From IMG/VR virus record IMGVR_UViG_3300033149_004289, positions 1 to 42,605 of that record: 42,605 bases of DNA. One strand, written 5' to 3'. The stretch is from a virus. Both the position numbers and the translations under genes were made by a program. Every line of letters starts with the position of its first letter. The first letter of the stretch is position 1. Below the pieces are notes generated by a model. That model was not told where the DNA came from and searched no databases. It was given only the letters and a program-made list of their open reading frames with translations. This document shows positions 39,346 to 42,605 of this stretch, one piece after another.

Positions 39346-40846
39346 TTTTAAAAATTTTAACCTTAAAAATACAACTGAATATACTGTTTCTAAATATTTT
39401 CTTATTACTAATGAGATAAAGAGACGACTTAATGATAAAATATTTCAGGTGAAACTACTTCCTTATCAAAAAAAGTTTGTTAAATCTACAAGTAAAATTA
39501 CTATGTTGCTTGGTGGTAACCGAAGTGGCAAAACTTTTAGTGGTGTTATAAATGTTGTGTTGGCTGCTTTAGATTTACATCCTGTTATTAAACTTGGTGA
39601 AAATGCTGTGATTTGGATTGTTGGGTTGGATAGGGTTAATCATCTGTATCCTGTATTAATGCCTTATGTGGAATTGTTTATACCGCCTTACATGATTAAA
39701 AGAATTGACAGAAAAGATAGTATTATGGAATTAACTAATGATAAGGTTATATATTTTAAGTCTTGTGATTCTGGTGTTAGTAAATTTCAATCCGCTGCTG
39801 TTGACTTAGTATGGTTTGATGAGGAGCCGCCTTATGATATTTGGCGTGAAACTTATATGAGAACAATTGATAAAGCTTCACATATTTATATTACTATGAC
39901 TCCTACAAATGGTATTTCATGGAGTTATAAAGAAATATTTCAGAAGAAAGATAAAGATAAAGACTATAATGTTATAACTGCTACAACTTTCCAGAATTCT
40001 TATTTACCTAAATCGGAAATTGAGAGACTTGAAAAAGAATTAAGCGAAGAAGAAAGGGAAATGAGACTTTACGGTGGCTACATAGATTTAGGTGGTAGAA
40101 GAGTGTTTGATAGAAAAACATTTAGTTATATTATTAAGACTTTGAAAGACCCTATATTACAAGGGGACTTAGTTAATTATAATTTTGTTACTAACGAAAA
40201 TGGAATGGTTAAAATTTATGAAAAATATAAACGGGATGCATATTATGTATTGGGTGTTGATAGTTCTGAGGGGATAAATGATCCAACTGCTATGATAGTG
40301 ATGGAATATCTTAATGGACGAATATCTGTTGCAGCAGTAGTAAATGCCTTAGTAGGAACAGAATATATTCATAAGATTATGCTTCAATTAGCTGCTTTAT
40401 ATAATTATCCGCTTTTGATCATAGAGCGAAACTCGACGGGAGCTTCCGTGATTGAAAGGATTAAATATGACTATCAGGGATTGATTTATGTCGAAGAACG
40501 ATATAATGAATATGGAGAAGTAGTGACTAAAAAACTTGGTTGGCGTACTGACAGATTTACTAAATCTAAACTTGTTATCGACTTAAAAACATTTTTACTT
40601 GAACACAAAGTTAATGTGCATGATAAATTAATTTGGAAACAAATTAAAGATTATACTCAAGATGATAAAGGTAGGTATAAGGGACTTGAAGGGCATGATG
40701 ATTTAGTAGTAGCATTTGCTTTATGTGTACAGGCTATGACGTCTGAACAGTTTTCGGTAAATTTGAGACGTAGTGAAAATACATTATTAAAAAACGATTT
40801 AGTACTAAAACAAAGACAGGAAATAAATAAATGGTTTGATTATTAA
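39338..40846 (+). CDS. Terminase large subunit (502 aa)
   Basis: Packaging motor with ATPase and nuclease domains. Walker A G-G-N-R-S-G-K-T at residues 59-66, Walker B V-D-L-V-W-F-D-E-E at 155-163, and the coupling motif T-M-T-P-T. The RNase H-like nuclease has V-L-G-V-D-S-S-E-G (Asp308), L-I-I-E-R-N-S-T-G and a C-terminal G-H-D-D-L-V-V-A-F. ATG 39338 is preferred (GAGAGG at 39325-39330) over the TTG at 39323. It overlaps the small subunit by 8 nt. Confidence 0.92.
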   Translation: MINFKNFNLKNTTEYTVSKYFLITNEIKRRLNDKIFQVKLLPYQKKFVKSTSKITMLLGGNRSGKTFSGVINVVLAALDLHPVIKLGENAVIWIVGLDRVNHLYPVLMPYVELFIPPYMIKRIDRKDSIMELTNDKVIYFKSCDSGVSKFQSAAVDLVWFDEEPPYDIWRETYMRTIDKASHIYITMTPTNGISWSYKEIFQKKDKDKDYNVITATTFQNSYLPKSEIERLEKELSEEEREMRLYGGYIDLGGRRVFDRKTFSYIIKTLKDPILQGDLVNYNFVTNENGMVKIYEKYKRDAYYVLGVDSSEGINDPTAMIVMEYLNGRISVAAVVNALVGTEYIHKIMLQLAALYNYPLLIIERNSTGASVIERIKYDYQGLIYVEERYNEYGEVVTKKLGWRTDRFTKSKLVIDLKTFLLEHKVNVHDKLIWKQIKDYTQDDKGRYKGLEGHDDLVVAFALCVQAMTSEQFSVNLRRSENTLLKNDLVLKQRQEINKWFDY

Positions 40847-40894
40847 ATACATAACGAACAAATTACAAAAAAATATTTTCTTTTTAACGCTATT

Positions 40895-40925
40895 TTAACT
40901 TTTATTTTCTATATATATATATAGA
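40895..40925 (+). promoter_or_regulatory. Candidate promoter with AT palindrome before the kinase gene
   Basis: TTAACT, then TTTATTTTCT and an ATATATATATAGA tract, nearly the same string as the minus-strand promoter at 33077-33049. The possible -10 is TATATA (40918, 17-nt spacer) or TATAGA (40920, 19-nt spacer). It precedes AAAGGAGG of the kinase gene. Confidence 0.5.
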
Positions 40926-40951
40926 AAAATAAAGGAGGATGAGGATACAAA

Positions 40952-41602
40952 ATGATTAAAGTATATGAATTTTGTGGGATGATTGGCTCTGGTAAAACTT
41001 ATATTGCTAAAAAAATGATGAACGAAACAAGAACTAATGTTGTATATTTGCCTTTTGCTAAAAGGCTGAAAGAATACTTGAGTGTATTAGATGTGTATAA
41101 AAATTTCCCTGTAGATGTAGATGAATTGTTTTCTTATCAGAGATGGCTAAATCTACTTGAAATGATTAATAAAGATGGTGTGATAGAATTGGATATTGGG
41201 GCTTATGATAAATTTAAACGATTGTTTTGGGAAAGATTTTTTGATGTAAAACCTAAGAATGTATCAAGATTTGTTATGCAGTTATTTGGGACAGATTTTA
41301 TTAGAGGTTACGATGAAAATTACTGGACGAAGACAGTTGTCAATCAGATAAAAGATTTGGTTGATAAAGGTGATTATGAAGTATATATTGACGATTATCG
41401 ATTCTTTAATGAAGATTTAAAATTCCTTGATGATGGTAAAAATATAATTGTTGAGAGAATTAAAGTTGTAGCTGATAAAGAAACCATCTTAAGACGATTG
41501 ATGATAACAGAATCTGAATATATGGATATTTTAGGACATAGAAGTGAACAATATATCATTTATGACTTATTGCCTTATGACAGAATTATAGAAAATAATT
41601 GA
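40952..41602 (+). CDS. Deoxynucleoside monophosphate kinase-like protein (216 aa)
   Basis: P-loop G-M-I-G-S-G-K-T at residues 9-16. L-F-G-T-D-F-I-R-G-Y-D-E-N-Y-W matches the Q-x-x-G-T-x-x-x-R segment of phage dNMP kinases, and D-D-Y-R-F-F-N-E matches the D-V-R-F-x-N-E motif. It would phosphorylate dNMPs recovered from host DNA to dNDPs. The ribosome binding site is AAAGGAGGATGAGG. It starts a small operon with the membrane protein and nuclease genes. Confidence 0.7.
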   Translation: MIKVYEFCGMIGSGKTYIAKKMMNETRTNVVYLPFAKRLKEYLSVLDVYKNFPVDVDELFSYQRWLNLLEMINKDGVIELDIGAYDKFKRLFWERFFDVKPKNVSRFVMQLFGTDFIRGYDENYWTKTVVNQIKDLVDKGDYEVYIDDYRFFNEDLKFLDDGKNIIVERIKVVADKETILRRLMITESEYMDILGHRSEQYIIYDLLPYDRIIENN

Positions 41603-41613
41603 GGAGGGTATAT

Positions 41614-42087
41614 ATGTTTGGTAAAATGTTTGATAAGTTTGTAGATTGGCTGCTATCTTTCAGGCCAATTGAAAGGCTGATTGTTATTATTGGTTATATT
41701 TTTACTTATGTTATTAGAAAAAAAACGCATATTGACATTAAATTGCGGTTTCCAGATTTGTCATTGGAGATGAAACGAGTATTAGTTCCAGCTTTTGAAT
41801 ATAAGGATGAGTTAATATTTTTTAGAGTGCCAACAAAAGAGTTAATACTGGTCAAGGATCGTCATATATCTTCGTTTGATAAGCAAATAGATAAGTACTT
41901 AATATCTGTTGGTGCTTATATTGCCGATGTTTATTTTAAAGAGAAAGGTATTAAAGATGTTTCTCCAGAGAAATTTGCAAAGCATGCTAATTTAAAAATG
42001 AGTAGTGAGTGGGTACTTATGCTTGACAGAAATAATAATATTAGATATATAGATTTGCTTGGTAATTTTAGTTGGGATAAAGTATAA
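41614..42087 (+). CDS. Membrane-anchored hypothetical protein (157 aa)
   Basis: ATG 41614 is chosen for TTGAGGAGGGTATAT. One membrane helix at residues 20-38 (I-E-R-L-I-V-I-I-G-Y-I-F-T-Y-V-I), then a basic R-K-K and a soluble alpha/beta domain with a V-P-A-F-E-Y-K-D-E-L strand. Not recognised. Confidence 0.6.
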   Translation: MFGKMFDKFVDWLLSFRPIERLIVIIGYIFTYVIRKKTHIDIKLRFPDLSLEMKRVLVPAFEYKDELIFFRVPTKELILVKDRHISSFDKQIDKYLISVGAYIADVYFKEKGIKDVSPEKFAKHANLKMSSEWVLMLDRNNNIRYIDLLGNFSWDKV

Positions 42088-42099
42088 GAGGAGGATAAA

Positions 42100-42605
42100 A
42101 TGTTAGGTGAAAAGATACATAAGGCACTGCTTTATGAATATGAAACTGAAGAATTAAGAAATTACTTAGGCATATCTCAGATAGGATATTGTGCTTTGAA
42201 AATAGCAAGGCAGTTTTATGAGCGTGAGAAGACAGACTTGGATTCATCTATATTGCTTAAATTTTTAACAGGGACTGCAACGCATGAAAAGTTGCAGACT
42301 TTACTCTGGAAACATAGAGGGGAATTGGATGACTTTAGATGGATTAGGAAAGAAAAGGGTGTTACTATTAATACCTCATCTGGGTATCAATTACATGGAC
42401 ATTTAGATTTGCTTTTTGAAACTAATAACGGGGAAGTTATAGCAGATTTTAAGATTGTTAGTTATGGGGCTTTTAAAGCATTGAAGGAACCACATCAACA
42501 TTACAAAGATCAATTATATCTTTATGGGTATGGTGCAGGTGTTGAAGATTTGTTGTTGGTTTATATCAACAAAGATGATGGTAAATTTAAGGAGTTTAAG
42601 TTTAA
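42100..42605 (+). CDS. PD-(D/E)XK nuclease, Cas4/RecB/YqaJ-like, 3' truncated by the window edge
   Basis: 168 residues are visible. It begins with a helical region containing I-S-Q-I-G-Y-C-A-L-K-I-A (Cys as in Cas4-type nucleases), G-T-A-T-H-E-K-L-Q with the conserved His, then the core G-H-L-D-L-L-F-E and I-A-D-F-K-I-V giving the catalytic D...D-x-K, and H-Y-K-D-Q-L-Y-L-Y-G-Y-G as the Q-x-x-x-Y motif. It probably degrades one DNA strand for recombination with the Rad52-like protein. The C-terminal extension is missing and is likely the fragment at 1-330. Ribosome binding site AGAGGAGGATAAA. Confidence 0.8.
   Translation, partial: MLGEKIHKALLYEYETEELRNYLGISQIGYCALKIARQFYEREKTDLDSSILLKFLTGTATHEKLQTLLWKHRGELDDFRWIRKEKGVTINTSSGYQLHGHLDLLFETNNGEVIADFKIVSYGAFKALKEPHQHYKDQLYLYGYGAGVEDLLLVYINKDDGKFKEFKF

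Noticed and set aside
1-42605. tRNA, rRNA, integrase or transposase genes
   Set aside because: I found no cloverleaf-like sequence, recombinase motif or insertion-sequence ends; without a search tool, absence is tentative.

Overview
The window looks like an almost complete genome of a tailed phage with podovirus-type architecture (about 42.6 kb, very AT-rich, GGAGG ribosome binding sites throughout). Supporting genes: small and large terminase, P22-like portal, scaffold and major capsid protein, a head-tail adaptor, a very large tail-nozzle-like protein, ejection proteins, a tail fibre and its chaperone. No tail tube, sheath or tape-measure gene is visible. A transglycosylase endolysin with holin-like and spanin-like genes suggests a Gram-negative host, but this is inference; the host cannot be named. 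The two window ends each hold half of a PD-(D/E)XK nuclease gene, so the molecule is probably circular or circularly permuted and cut inside that gene.

Layout. 1-5040 (+): end of the nuclease, then small accessory and DNA-metabolism genes, a Vsr-like endonuclease, a thioredoxin, and a metallophosphoesterase split by a LAGLIDADG-type intein. 5041-27106 (+): virion and lysis operon behind a promoter whose -35 box lies in a TTGTGA-N6-TCACA inverted repeat; it includes a GT-B glycosyltransferase between head and tail genes. 27112-27143: bidirectional terminator between converging operons. 33019 down to 27142 (-): replication and recombination operon (clamp-like protein, ribbon-helix-helix regulator, Rad52-like annealing protein, DnaB helicase, membrane proteins), with no DNA polymerase. 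36484 down to 33230 (-): an accessory operon that opens with a FlgN-like flagellar chaperone gene, followed by six unrecognised genes of visibly higher G+C. These six are packed with unrelated perfect stem-loops of 7-11 bp. 36485-38736: about 2.2 kb without convincing genes, holding paired palindromic operators, iteron-like repeats and AT-rich tracts; this is the best candidate for the replication origin and control region. 38737-42605 (+): terminases, a dNMP kinase, a membrane protein and the start of the nuclease.

Logic. Divergent transcription appears to leave the 36.5-38.6 kb control region: leftward into the early takeover and replication genes, rightward into packaging and then, across the window ends, into nucleotide metabolism and structure. 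The same operator motif (TTGTGA-N6-TCACAA) occurs at the late promoter and twice in the control region, suggesting one regulator couples them. The observations most worth following are the hairpin-studded accessory operon, the phage FlgN-like protein, the active-site intein, and the shared operator system.
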